DNA from: Armatimonadota bacterium
Lineage (GTDB): Bacteria; Sysuimicrobiota; Sysuimicrobiia; Sysuimicrobiales; Sysuimicrobiaceae
Direction: 5' to 3'
NCBI GenBank assembly: GCA_031432545.1
Contig: JAVKGX010000001.1
Location: 640,411-704,410, forward strand
Length of the DNA: 64,000 nt
The notes beneath the pieces are model-generated. The model searched no databases. It was not told where the DNA came from and saw nothing but the letters and a program-made list of their open reading frames with translations. Both the position numbers and the translations under genes were made by a program. Position 1 is the stretch's first letter. Each line of letters starts with the position of its first letter. This document shows positions 17,759-26,121 of this stretch, one piece after another.

Positions 17759-18306
17759 AGGTGATCGTGCGCCCGGACGGCGCCTCGCGGGGCAACCCAG
17801 GGCCCGCGGCCATCGGCGTGGTCATCGAAGACGGGCAGGGAGCCGTCTTGCGCGAGATCTCGGAGGCGATCGGTCCGGCCACGAACAACGTGGCGGAGTA
17901 CCGTGCGCTGCTGCGGGGCCTCGAGGAGGCGGCGGCCCTGGGGGCGACGGAGGTGGAGATCCGGACCGACAGCCAACTGGTGGCAAACCAGCTGCGCGGC
18001 ACCTACCGGGTCCGCAGCCCCGTCCTGGCCGGCCTGCACGAGGCGGCGCGCCGGATTCTGGCTCGTTTCCGGCATACGGAGGTGCGTCCTGTGCCCCGGG
18101 AGGAGAACGCGCGGGCCGACCGGCTCGCCAATCGGGCGCTGGACCGCGCAAGCGGGGCGGCGGACTTGCTCATCGAGCGGATCGTGCAGGAGGTGCGGGC
18201 GTCGGGAGCCGAAGCCGTGCGCGGGAAGATCGGGCGGCTGGATGCTCCTGCGCTGCGCCGGCTCGCGCTCCGGTTGGCAGAAGAGCTGGCCCGCCGTGGG
18301 GCGTAG
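17755..18306 (+). CDS. rnhA: Ribonuclease HI family protein
   Basis: Degrades the RNA strand of RNA-DNA hybrids. The 183-residue protein has the RNase H catalytic residues: Asp in VRPDGASRGNPGPAAIG, Glu in NVAEYRALLRGLEEA, Asp in IRTDSQLVANQL and Asp in NARADRLANRALD. An extra C-terminal helical tail of about 50 residues follows the domain. GTG 17755 overlaps the previous stop by 4 bases. Actinobacteria keep the same trio of C4 zinc-ribbon gene, RNase H gene and rnpB. Confidence 0.93.
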   Translation: MKVIVRPDGASRGNPGPAAIGVVIEDGQGAVLREISEAIGPATNNVAEYRALLRGLEEAAALGATEVEIRTDSQLVANQLRGTYRVRSPVLAGLHEAARRILARFRHTEVRPVPREENARADRLANRALDRASGAADLLIERIVQEVRASGAEAVRGKIGRLDAPALRRLALRLAEELARRGA

Positions 18307-18358
18307 TCTCGGCCGGCCGACCGCTGGCTGTGCGCCCGTGGTCCCCGGCGGGATCGGG

Positions 18359-18364
18359 TATAAT
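18359..18364 (+). promoter_or_regulatory. -10 box of the RNase P RNA promoter
   Basis: A perfect TATAAT at 18359-18364 lies 7 bases before the predicted 5' end of RNase P RNA at 18372, the right distance for a transcription start. No good -35 hexamer is visible 16-18 bases upstream. Confidence 0.65.
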
Positions 18365-18371
18365 CTGGAAC

Positions 18372-18734
18372 GGAGAGCAGGCCGGGCGGCCGCGCTGCCC
18401 GACTTCCCGGGCGGCGAGGAAAGTCCGGGCTCCGCAGGGCAGGGTGGTGGGTAACGCCCACCCGGGGTGACCCGAGGGAAAGTGCCACAGAAACATACCG
18501 CCGGTCCCCTCGGGCCGGCAAGGGTGAAAAGGTGCGGTAAGAGCGCACCGGCGGCGTGGCGACACGCCGGCCAGGCAAACCCCACCCGGAGCAAGGCCGC
18601 GTAGGGGGAGATGAGGTGGCCCGCCGATCCCCGGGTAGGCCGCTAGAGGCCTCCGGCGACGGAGGTCCCAGAGGGATGGCCGCCGCCCCGAGCTCGGCGA
18701 GGGGTACAGAACCCGGCTTACAGGCCTGCTCTCC
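18372..18734 (+). ncRNA. rnpB: RNase P RNA, bacterial type A
   Basis: The catalytic RNA that matures tRNA 5' ends. About 363 nt. The P1 helix is GGAGAGCAGGCC (18372-18383) pairing with GGCCTGCTCTCC (18723-18734). The universally conserved core blocks are present in order: GAGGAAAGTCCGGGCT, ACAGAAA, AGGGTGAAA, GGTAAGAGC, GGCAAACCCC and ACAGAACCCGGCTTA. The tRNA-CCA-pairing loop region is intact. The gene has its own -10 box just upstream and the zinc-ribbon/RNase HI genes before it. Confidence 0.96.
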
Positions 18735-18777
18735 ACAGAACCGTGCGAATGGAAGGACCGATCGACGACCACCGACC

Positions 18778-19038
18778 ATGGAATGCCCCCACTGCGGTAG
18801 CGAGAACGTAGTGCCGAACATCACGATCCGCTGGAGTCAGGTGCGAGGCGTGTTCCTGCCGCGGCGGGGCAACTACTGCACCGCCTGTGGGAAGTCGTTC
18901 GAAGGCCAGGTTCCCGAAGAGATGGCGATCCGCACCGTCGTGCTGGAAGAACTGACCCCCGCGATCCGCAGCCTACAGGAAAGCGGCGACGTCATCGTCG
19001 TCCGCCACCGCAACGGCACCCACGAAGTTATCTTCTAG
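18778..19038 (+). CDS. Small zinc-ribbon protein, unknown function
   Basis: An 86-residue protein starting MECPHCGSENVVPN. Two C-x2-C knuckles (CPHC at 3-6 and CTAC near 34-37) indicate one structural zinc, followed by a mixed helix-strand C-terminal half (IRTVVLEELTPAIRSLQ, DVIVVRHRNGTHEVIF). It begins 44 bases after the RNase P RNA and may sit on the same transcript. The arrangement resembles YgiT/MqsA-type zinc-finger N termini, but no DNA-binding domain follows. I do not recognise the family. Confidence 0.65.
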   Translation: MECPHCGSENVVPNITIRWSQVRGVFLPRRGNYCTACGKSFEGQVPEEMAIRTVVLEELTPAIRSLQESGDVIVVRHRNGTHEVIF

Positions 19039-19210
19039 AAACACACGGTTTCCGTGCGGCGCACCCGCCTGGCGGACTGCACACTTCGCCACACGGTCGG
19101 GCATCACAACACCTGGGCACCGGCGGTCCTTTCGGCCCAATGGGTTGTGGTCCGTTGCCCCCGGGCTGCTCGATATGCGGTTGTGGATGCGTCAGCGGTG
19201 GAAATTTTCC

Positions 19211-19275
19211 TTGTCAACAGGCAGGAATCGTGTAGTGTGAGGAGAACAGTGGGGAAAAGTGGGGAAGTGTGGGGA
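19211..19275 (+). promoter_or_regulatory. dcw promoter with three MraZ boxes
   Basis: A sigma-70-type promoter has -35 TTGTCA (19211-19216), a 16-bp spacer and -10 TAGTGT (19233-19238). Directly downstream, three TGGGGA units start at 19250, 19260 and 19270, exactly one helical turn apart. MraZ is known to bind direct TGGGN repeats with 10-bp spacing in its own promoter, so these are very probably the autoregulatory operators. A fourth looser unit (TGGGGGA, 19289) follows. The rest of 19039-19330 shows nothing else clear. Confidence 0.85.
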
Positions 19276-19330
19276 CCACTGCAACGGGTGGGGGAGGTTC
19301 TGAGGCGACGGCTGCCGTGGCTGGAGATCG

Positions 19331-19753
19331 ATGCTCAAGGGCGAGTTCGAGTACACCCTGGACGACAAGGGGCGGGTGGTCATACCTCCTCGCTTCCGTC
19401 GTCAGATCGGCGACCGGTTCGTCGTGACGCGGGGCTTCGACGGGTGCGTGGTCCTGTATCCGGAGTCGGAGTGGGCAGGTGTCGAGGACAAGTTGCGCGG
19501 CGAGCCTCTGGCGAACCGGCAGTTCGTTCGCTACCTGCTGGGATCGGCGGTCGAGGTGGAAACCGACAGGCAGGGGAGGTTCGTGTTGCCCCCGCCCCTG
19601 CGCGAGCACGCGGGCATCCAACGTGACGTAGTGGTCGTCGGGCTGATTAACAAGCTCGAGATCTGGAGCCGGGAGCGGTGGCAACAGTACCTGAAGCAGA
19701 CGGTGCAGGACGAGAGCAGGCTGATCGAGGGGATGAAGGAGTTGAACCTGTAG
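19331..19753 (+). CDS. mraZ: Transcriptional regulator MraZ
   Basis: A DNA-binding AbrB-like ring protein that represses the dcw cluster in the organisms where it has been studied. The 140-residue protein has two SpoVT-AbrB repeats: residues 5-50 (FEYTLDDKGRVVIPPRFR) and 75-120 (AVEVETDRQGRFVLPPPLR), each with the DxxGR turn. The length is normal. It opens the dcw cluster below a promoter with TGGGGA repeats. A 198-base gap with a long inverted repeat separates it from rsmH. Confidence 0.95.
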   Translation: MLKGEFEYTLDDKGRVVIPPRFRRQIGDRFVVTRGFDGCVVLYPESEWAGVEDKLRGEPLANRQFVRYLLGSAVEVETDRQGRFVLPPPLREHAGIQRDVVVVGLINKLEIWSRERWQQYLKQTVQDESRLIEGMKELNL

Positions 19754-19784
19754 TTAAGGCGCAAGGCAGAGCAAGGACACAGAG

Positions 19785-19928
19785 GATGCGCAGAGAACGG
19801 GGCCCGGAGCAGCCTTCGACGCAGCGCCTTCGCAGCAACGACGCGCCGCTACTCGCTATCCCCCTCTGCCCGATGCGAAGAGCACGCAGCCGCATCGCAG
19901 CGCCACCGGGCTCCGTTCCCTGCGCATC
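19785..19928 (+). repeat. Long imperfect inverted repeat between mraZ and rsmH
   Basis: The 23-nt arms at 19785-19807 and 19906-19928 are complementary at 22 of 23 positions (one G-U wobble counted as pairing, one A-C mismatch), enclosing 98 nt. A smaller internal hairpin (GATGCG/CGCATC) lies in the loop. The stretch has no coding potential. It could be a structured RNA element controlling read-through from mraZ into rsmH, or a decayed small repeat element. Confidence 0.75.
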
Positions 19929-19951
19929 GTCGTTCGCACGAGGTCCCGACG

Positions 19952-20866
19952 TTGCCAAACGGCGCGCACACGCCGGTCCTGCTCGCGGAAGTCCTCAAGT
20001 GGCTGCGGCCACGTCCGGGCGGCGTCTACGTGGATGCCACGGTCGGGGCAGGCGGGCACGCGGCGGCGATCGCAGAGCACATCGGACGGGAGGGCAGGCT
20101 GATCGGGATCGACCGCGACCCCGAGGCCGTCGGGGTGGCCCGTCGGCGTCTTGCGGGTTTCGGCGACCGCGTGCGAGTGGTACGCGCGAACTTCGACAGC
20201 CTGGACGCAGTCCTCGCGGAGCTGGGGATCGAACAGGTAGACGGGGTGCTGTTCGACCTAGGTGTCTCCTCGCTGCAGTTGGACGCTTCGTCGCGGGGCT
20301 TCAGCTTCCGCGACGTGGGGCCGCTGGACATGCGCATGGATCCGACCGGGGGCCAGACGGCAGCGGATCTGCTCAATCGCCTGCCCGAGCGTGACCTCGC
20401 CGACATCCTGTATCGGTACGGGGAAGAGAGGTTCGCGCGGCGCATCGCGCGCGAGATCGTCCGCCGGCGGCCTCTGCGCACCACCGAACACCTGCGGGAC
20501 GCAGTTCGGGCCGCCGTGCCCCGGCGCGCGTGGCCCCGCAACGTGGATGTGGCCACGCGGACCTTCCAGGCGTTGCGGATCGCGGTCAACCGCGAACTCG
20601 AAAGCCTGGAACGGGCGATACCGCAAGCGGTGGGACGGCTTCGGCCCGGAGGACGGATCGCGGTGATCGCGTTCCACTCGCTGGAGGATCGCATTGTCAA
20701 GCGCGCGCTGGCCGGCGACGGGCGGCTGGTGGTCCTCACGCGCACGCCCGTGCGGCCGAGCCCGCAGGAGGTGGCGCGAAATCCTCGGTCGCGCAGCGCC
20801 CGCCTGCGGGTCGCCCAGCGCCGGGAGACCGAAAGCGGAGGACAGGACGCCATCTCCCGACCATGA
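19952..20866 (+). CDS. rsmH: 16S rRNA (cytosine-1402-N4)-methyltransferase
   Basis: Methylates C1402 of 16S rRNA at the ribosomal P site. The 304-residue protein has the N-terminal HTPVLLAEVL, SAM-binding DATVGAGGHA, FDLGVSSLQLD, MRMDP and the C-terminal VIAFHSLEDRIVK motif. The TTG 19952 start is supported by a GAGG ribosome site at 19940-19943 and the family N terminus. The stop overlaps the ftsL start by ATGA. Confidence 0.95.
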   Translation: MPNGAHTPVLLAEVLKWLRPRPGGVYVDATVGAGGHAAAIAEHIGREGRLIGIDRDPEAVGVARRRLAGFGDRVRVVRANFDSLDAVLAELGIEQVDGVLFDLGVSSLQLDASSRGFSFRDVGPLDMRMDPTGGQTAADLLNRLPERDLADILYRYGEERFARRIAREIVRRRPLRTTEHLRDAVRAAVPRRAWPRNVDVATRTFQALRIAVNRELESLERAIPQAVGRLRPGGRIAVIAFHSLEDRIVKRALAGDGRLVVLTRTPVRPSPQEVARNPRSRSARLRVAQRRETESGGQDAISRP

Positions 20867-21333
20867 TCTCCCCTCAGCGCCGCACCCGTACCTATCCCGT
20901 CCTCCTTCCCGAGGAACCGGTCCGGACGCGTTCGCGTCCGCGGGCGGGCCGGCCTCACCCCATGGGCCGCCCCGTCGCCGTCGCCGCAATCTTCCTGCTG
21001 CCGCTGTTGGGTCACGTGTGGCTCGAGGCCACCGCCGCTCAGAATGGTTACCGCATCCGTCAGCTGCGCTCAGAGATTGCGGCGCTCACCAAGCAGAACG
21101 CACACCTGGACAGTCAAGCCGCCGCGTTGCGCTCCCCCGATCGGATCGAGCGCCTCGCGACCGGTCGGCTGGGGATGCGGGCGCCCAATGGCAGAGAGCT
21201 GGCGGCCGTCGCTGTGTCGCCCCAGGCCCTTTGGCCGTCGGCACCGGTTGTGGCTGCGGAGCGGTCGCTCTGGCAGCGCCTGGCAGCCGTCTTCCAGCAG
21301 CAACCGGCCTCCGCGCAGGAACGCGGGCGATGA
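20863..21333 (+). CDS. ftsL: FtsL-like divisome protein
   Basis: A 156-residue single-pass membrane protein in the usual ftsL position between rsmH and ftsI. A basic N-terminal tail (about 1-35) precedes one membrane segment (about 40-57, VAVAAIFLLPLLGHVWL), then a heptad-rich coiled coil (IRQLRSEIAALTKQN...LDSQAAAL) and RIERLATGRLGM, the region typical of FtsL/DivIC (DUF/septum formation initiator). Sequence identity is low in this family, so the call rests on topology and position. Confidence 0.82.
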   Translation: MISPQRRTRTYPVLLPEEPVRTRSRPRAGRPHPMGRPVAVAAIFLLPLLGHVWLEATAAQNGYRIRQLRSEIAALTKQNAHLDSQAAALRSPDRIERLATGRLGMRAPNGRELAAVAVSPQALWPSAPVVAAERSLWQRLAAVFQQQPASAQERGR

Positions 21334-21397
21334 CCCCGGCTGGACCGTCCGGCGCCCGCTGCGGCCTCGCGGGGTCGGTGCGCCCTTCGGTGCGGGC

Positions 21398-23182
21398 ATG
21401 AGCCGCTCCCGCTCGGGGCCGCACGGAGGCGCGCGGGCGGGAATCGCCACCTTCCCTCGGGGCCGGATCCGGTTCGTCCTCGTGGCGTGGCTTGTATGTC
21501 TGCTCGCTCTGCTGGGGCGGGTCGGCTACCTCCAGACGGCGCGCGCAGACGACCTGCGGCGCATCGCGCAGCGCCAGCAGGTGGACGTCGTGCCGGTGCC
21601 CGCCTCCCGAGGCCGCATCTACGACCGCAACGGCCGCGTGCTGGCCACGAACGTACTGGCCGACTCGGCCTACGCGATCCCCAACGCGGTGCTGCGGCCG
21701 CATGACTTCGCCAACAAGGTCGGTCCGGTTCTGGGCGTGCCCCCCGGCGAGATCCTCAGGCGCCTGGAACGCGGAGGATACTTCGTGTGGCTGGCGCGCC
21801 ACCTCCCGGCGGACGTCGCGGGCCGCCTGAGGGCGCTGCGGCTGGATGGCCAGCTGGGATTTCTGGCCGAGCAGCGGCGAGCCTACCCCAACGGCGTGCT
21901 GGCCGCCCACGTGCTGGGCTTTGCGGGCGTGGACAACCAGGGTCTAAGCGGCGTCGAACTGCAGTACGACCGTGCGCTGCGCGGGTCGCCCGGGGAGGCC
22001 GTACTGCTGCGCGACGCGATGGGGCGTGAGATCCCCGAAGGTCGGCGCCTGCTCCGTCCGGCGACCGATGGCGCGGACCTCGTCCTCACTATCGACGAGG
22101 TGGTCCAGCACATCGCCGAGCGTGAGCTGGCGTCGGCGGCCAAGCAGGCCCGGGCCAGGGGCGGCAGCGTGATCGTGATGGACGTGCGTACGGGGGGTGT
22201 GCTGGCACTGGCGAACTATCCGCGCTACAACCCCAACCGCTACGAGACGGCCGACCCGCAGACGTGGCGCAACCGGGCGATCGCCGACGCGTACGAGCCG
22301 GGTTCAACGTTCAAGATCGTCGTCGTGGCCGCCGCACTCGACGCGGGACGGATCGGGGAGGATACGACGCTGTCCTGCCCGGGCTACCTGGTCGTACCCG
22401 GCAACCACCGCATCCGTGAGGCCCACGGGGTTGCCCACGGCCGTGTCCTGCCCGCGGACATCGTCCGGCTGTCTTGCAACGTGGGGGCCGCGCTCACCGG
22501 CGCCCGGTTGGGGCCCGCGAACTTGCACCGGTACGCCCGCCAAATGGGGTTTGGGTCGCCGACCGGCATCGATCTGCCCGGCGAGTCGCCGGGAATCCTG
22601 CGGCCGGTCCGGGAGTGGTCCGGGTCGGACGTCTACACGATCTCCTTCGGCCAGGGGATCGCGACGACGCCGCTGCAGCTGGTGACGGCGGTGGCCACCA
22701 TGGCCAACGGTGGCAGGCGCGTGCGGCCCCACGTCGTCTCGCTGATCCGCGACGCCGACGGTCGCGTGCGCCGTGTGATCGAGCCGACGCCGGGCCCCCA
22801 GGTGCTCAAGCCCTCCGTCGCCAGGGCGATGATGGAGATGATGGTGCGCACGGTCACCGACGGTACAGGTACGGCGGCGGCGATCGAAGGCTATGCGGTC
22901 GCGGGCAAGACCGGCACCGCACAGAAGCCCAACCCGGCCGGCGGATACCTGGCGGGCCGCTTCGTGTCGTCGTTCGTCGGCATCGTTCCGGCCGATCGCC
23001 CGCGTCTGGCGATCCTCGCGATGCTGGACGAGCCGCAGGGCCCCTACTACGGCGGCGTCGTCGCGGCCCCGATCTTCCAGCGCGTGGCCTCGCAGACGCT
23101 GTGGTACCTGCGCGTACCGCCGGCCCCGAGCACGTTCGGCGATCGGATGGACCGGGGCAGACAGACAGGTGCCCGCGACTGA
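21398..23182 (+). CDS. ftsI: Septal class B penicillin-binding protein (FtsI/PBP2-3)
   Basis: The division-specific transpeptidase. The 594-residue protein has a membrane anchor (about 28-48, FVLVAWLVCLLALLGRVGYL), a pedestal domain opening with VPASRGRIYDRNGRVLATN, and a transpeptidase domain with the catalytic STFK (EPGSTFKIVV), SCN (LSCNVG) and KTGTA (VAGKTGTAQK) motifs. No PASTA domains are present at the C terminus. ATG 21398 is the first usable start in frame; the frame is open upstream but lacks initiation codons near the ftsL stop. Confidence 0.94.
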   Translation: MSRSRSGPHGGARAGIATFPRGRIRFVLVAWLVCLLALLGRVGYLQTARADDLRRIAQRQQVDVVPVPASRGRIYDRNGRVLATNVLADSAYAIPNAVLRPHDFANKVGPVLGVPPGEILRRLERGGYFVWLARHLPADVAGRLRALRLDGQLGFLAEQRRAYPNGVLAAHVLGFAGVDNQGLSGVELQYDRALRGSPGEAVLLRDAMGREIPEGRRLLRPATDGADLVLTIDEVVQHIAERELASAAKQARARGGSVIVMDVRTGGVLALANYPRYNPNRYETADPQTWRNRAIADAYEPGSTFKIVVVAAALDAGRIGEDTTLSCPGYLVVPGNHRIREAHGVAHGRVLPADIVRLSCNVGAALTGARLGPANLHRYARQMGFGSPTGIDLPGESPGILRPVREWSGSDVYTISFGQGIATTPLQLVTAVATMANGGRRVRPHVVSLIRDADGRVRRVIEPTPGPQVLKPSVARAMMEMMVRTVTDGTGTAAAIEGYAVAGKTGTAQKPNPAGGYLAGRFVSSFVGIVPADRPRLAILAMLDEPQGPYYGGVVAAPIFQRVASQTLWYLRVPPAPSTFGDRMDRGRQTGARD

Positions 23183-23198
23183 CCGGGGGCGACCTCCG

Positions 23199-23204
23199 TA
23201 TAAT
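23199..23204 (+). promoter_or_regulatory. Possible internal promoter -10 before murE
   Basis: A perfect TATAAT lies in the 49-base gap between ftsI and murE, the only clear break between genes in the ftsL-ftsW run. No TTGACA-like -35 is seen at the right distance. It could provide a separate transcript for the Mur ligases. Confidence 0.4.
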
Positions 23205-23231
23205 GGGATGCGCACCGGCCGAGGCATCAGC

Positions 23232-24719
23232 GTGCGGTTGGCAGATCTGCTCACGGAACTCCCGTCCTGCACGGTCCACGGGGACCCCTACGTCGCTATC
23301 GCCGGCGTCACGCACGACTCTCGCGAAGTCGGCCCGGGGTTTCTGTTCTGCGCCATCCCGGGTGTCCGCTACGACGGTCACGACTTCACGGCGGAGGCAG
23401 CTCAGCGGGGTGCCGCTGCGCTGCTCGTCCAGCGGCGCGTGGAGGTGGCGCTGCCCCAGGCGGTGGTGCCCTCGGTGCGGGAGGCGATCGGGCCCGTCGC
23501 CTCGGCGTACTGGGGCCATCCTTCGCGGGCGCTGCGCGTCATCGGCGTCACGGGCACCAACGGCAAGGGCGCGGTCACCTACCTAACGCGTGCGGTGCTG
23601 GAAGCCGGGGGGATCACCTGCGGGATCATCGGGACGATCGGCGCGGTGGTCGGGGGAAGACGGGTTTCGCTGCGGCGCACCACGCCGGAGGCGCCCGAGC
23701 TGCAGCAGCTGCTGGCGTCGATGCGCGATGCGAGCCTGGCGGCCGTCGCTATGGAGGTGGCCTCGCACGCGCTGGCGATGGAGCGCGTGGGCGGTGTGCG
23801 GTTTGTCGCCGCGGGGTTCACGAACCTGACGCAGGACCACCTGGACTTCCACGGCACCATGGAGGCATACCGGGCCGCCAAGGCGCGGCTGTTTGAGCGA
23901 GTGGAAGCCGACGGCGTCTCGGTCATCAACCGCGACGATCCGCACGGTGTCTTCATGGCGTCCCGCAGCCGCGCGCCGGTGGTGACCTATGGGCTGGGCG
24001 ACGACGCCGATGTCCGTGCGCAGGGCCTGGAGATGTCCGCGCGTGGGTGTGCGTTCGAAGTGCTGACCCCGGTCGGCCGCGCGTGGTTTTCGATCCCGAT
24101 CGCCGGGATGTTCAACGTCTACAACGCGCTGTGCGCCGTGGCGCTGGGTCTTCACTGCGGCGTGCCGCTGGACGCGATGGCCGACGCGTTGCGTGCGTTT
24201 CCCGGCATCCCGGGGCGGTTCGAGCTGGTGGATGCCGGACAGCCGTTTGCGGTCGTCGTCGACTACGCCCACACCCCCGACGGCCTGGACAACGTGCTGC
24301 GGACCGCCCGGCAGATCGCCCACGGCCGCCTGATCGCGGTCTTCGGGTGCGGCGGTGACCGCGACCCAGCGAAGCGGCCGGAGATGGGTCGCATCGCGGT
24401 TCGCCTCGCCGACCACGTGGTCGTGACCTCGGACAATCCACGTAGCGAAAACCCGATGGCGATCATCGAAGACATCGTGGCGGGCATCCGTGGGGAGGTC
24501 GAAGACCTCTTGGGGCGGCCGGCCCTCGGCACCTACGAAGTCGAGCCCGACCGGCGGGCGGCAATCCGGCGGGCGATCGCGATGGCCCGCCCCGGCGACA
24601 TCGTGGTGATCTGCGGCAAGGGACACGAGGACTACCAAATCCTGCGGGATCGCACGATCCCCTTCGACGACCGCGAGGAGGCGAGGCAGGCGCTCGCGTC
24701 GGTGCAAAGCCGTGCCTGA
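23232..24719 (+). CDS. murE: UDP-MurNAc-tripeptide synthetase (MurE), meso-DAP type, with unusual P-loop
   Basis: Adds the third residue to the peptidoglycan stem peptide. The 495-residue protein has the UDP-MurNAc-binding THDSREVGPG, the carbamylated-Lys region YRAAKARLF and the DNPR motif (SDNPRSENP), which marks meso-diaminopimelate specificity. The ATP loop reads GTNGKGAVTYL at residues 108-118, whereas MurE normally has GTNGKT/STT; the Thr/Ser next to the Lys is replaced by Gly-Ala. GTG 23232 has a GAGG site 7 bases upstream and gives the family N terminus MRLADLL. It overlaps murF by 8 bases. Confidence 0.93.
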   Translation: MRLADLLTELPSCTVHGDPYVAIAGVTHDSREVGPGFLFCAIPGVRYDGHDFTAEAAQRGAAALLVQRRVEVALPQAVVPSVREAIGPVASAYWGHPSRALRVIGVTGTNGKGAVTYLTRAVLEAGGITCGIIGTIGAVVGGRRVSLRRTTPEAPELQQLLASMRDASLAAVAMEVASHALAMERVGGVRFVAAGFTNLTQDHLDFHGTMEAYRAAKARLFERVEADGVSVINRDDPHGVFMASRSRAPVVTYGLGDDADVRAQGLEMSARGCAFEVLTPVGRAWFSIPIAGMFNVYNALCAVALGLHCGVPLDAMADALRAFPGIPGRFELVDAGQPFAVVVDYAHTPDGLDNVLRTARQIAHGRLIAVFGCGGDRDPAKRPEMGRIAVRLADHVVVTSDNPRSENPMAIIEDIVAGIRGEVEDLLGRPALGTYEVEPDRRAAIRRAIAMARPGDIVVICGKGHEDYQILRDRTIPFDDREEARQALASVQSRA

Positions 24720-26121
24720 CGTTGTGCTCACCGTGGCGGAGGTGGCCGCGGCCACCGGTGGCCGCCTCGTGCGCGCAGACCCCCACGCAGCCGTTGCGTC
24801 AGTGGTCACCGACAGCCGGCAGGTTCGGCCGGGGGCGCTGTTCGCTGCCCTCGCCGGCCCCCACCACGACGGCCATGCCTTCGTCGCCGACGCGGCGCGG
24901 CGCGGCGCGGTCGCCGCAGTGGTCTCACGCCCCGTCGAGGTAGACGTCGCGCAGGTGGTGGTGGACGACGTGCTGGCGTGCCTGCTGCCCCTGGCCGCCG
25001 CGTGGATCGCGCGGTTCGACGTGAGGGCGGTGGGCGTCACCGGCAGCACCGGCAAGACGACCACGGTGCGCATGATCGAATCCGTGCTGCAGCGCGCGGC
25101 GCCGACGCACGCCTCGCAGCCGAACTGGAACGCGGAAGTCGGCGTCCCCCTCACGGTCTTCGGGCTGCGGCGCGACCATCGGTATCTCGTCGTGGAGATG
25201 GCGATGCGCGGGGCAGGCCAGATCGCCCAACTGTGTCGGGCGGTGCGCCCCGCCGTGGGCGTCGTGACGAACGTCGGCGAGTCGCATCTGGCGTTGCTCG
25301 GGTCGATCGAGGCCATCGCCCGCGCAAAGGCCGAACTGGTCGACGCCCTGCCGCCAGACGGCGCGGCGGTGCTGAACGCCGACGACCCCCGTGTTGCGGC
25401 GATGGACGTACGTTGCCGGGGCCGGGTGGTCCGCTACGGACTGGCCACCGCCGCGGACGTGCACGCCACCGACGTCCGGATCGACGCTGAGGGCTGTCGC
25501 TTCCGTCTTGCGGCCGGGGCCGATACCGCTGCGGTGCACCTGCCGGTGCCTGGACAGCACTTCGTCAGCAATGCACTGGCGGCCGCTGCGGTCGGCGTGG
25601 TCGAGGGGGTGTCCGTAGGGGCCATCGCCGATGCGTTGTCCGGGTTCCGCCCGCCGCCGGGGCGGCTGCAGCTGCGCCGGCTGGGCGGCGACGTCGTGGT
25701 CTGTGACGACACCTACAACGCCAGCCCGGCGTCGCTGCGCGCCGCGCTGGAGACCGCGCGCGCCCTGCGGGGCGGGCGCCGCCTGGTGGCAGTGCTCGGC
25801 GAGATGCGCGAGCTGGGGCCGCGTGCGGATGCGGCGCACCAGGAGGCCGGAGCGCTGTGCGCGGCCGAGGGCGTCGACGCCCTGGTCGTCGTCGGCGAAC
25901 TGGGCAGCCGGATCGCCCAGGGGGCCCGCGCGGCCGGCATGCGTTCCGGGGCGATCCACGCCTCAGCCGACGCCGCCGACGCCGCGCGTCTTGCCGCGGA
26001 GCTGGTGCGCGACGGCGACCTGGTGTTGGTCAAGGGGTCGCGTGCGGTCGGGCTGGAGCGGGTGGTCGCCGGACTCGCGTCGGCCAGGTCGTCGGCGGCG
26101 GTCCCGACCGAGGGGCGATGA
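24712..26121 (+). CDS. murF: UDP-MurNAc-tripeptide:D-Ala-D-Ala ligase
   Basis: Adds D-Ala-D-Ala to complete the pentapeptide. The 469-residue protein has a canonical P-loop, GVTGSTGKTTTVRM, the Mur central domain (SNWNAEVGVPLT-like region with NWNAEVG, EMAMRGAGQI, TNVGESHL) and C-terminal CDDTYNASPASLRAAL. The intact GKTTT here contrasts with its MurE and MurD neighbours. No ddl gene is in the window. Confidence 0.95.
   Translation: MPDVVLTVAEVAAATGGRLVRADPHAAVASVVTDSRQVRPGALFAALAGPHHDGHAFVADAARRGAVAAVVSRPVEVDVAQVVVDDVLACLLPLAAAWIARFDVRAVGVTGSTGKTTTVRMIESVLQRAAPTHASQPNWNAEVGVPLTVFGLRRDHRYLVVEMAMRGAGQIAQLCRAVRPAVGVVTNVGESHLALLGSIEAIARAKAELVDALPPDGAAVLNADDPRVAAMDVRCRGRVVRYGLATAADVHATDVRIDAEGCRFRLAAGADTAAVHLPVPGQHFVSNALAAAAVGVVEGVSVGAIADALSGFRPPPGRLQLRRLGGDVVVCDDTYNASPASLRAALETARALRGGRRLVAVLGEMRELGPRADAAHQEAGALCAAEGVDALVVVGELGSRIAQGARAAGMRSGAIHASADAADAARLAAELVRDGDLVLVKGSRAVGLERVVAGLASARSSAAVPTEGR

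Noticed and set aside
19250-19275. Short repeats as a CRISPR array
   Set aside because: Six-base units at 10-bp spacing fit MraZ operators; there are no spacers, and no cas genes anywhere in the window.
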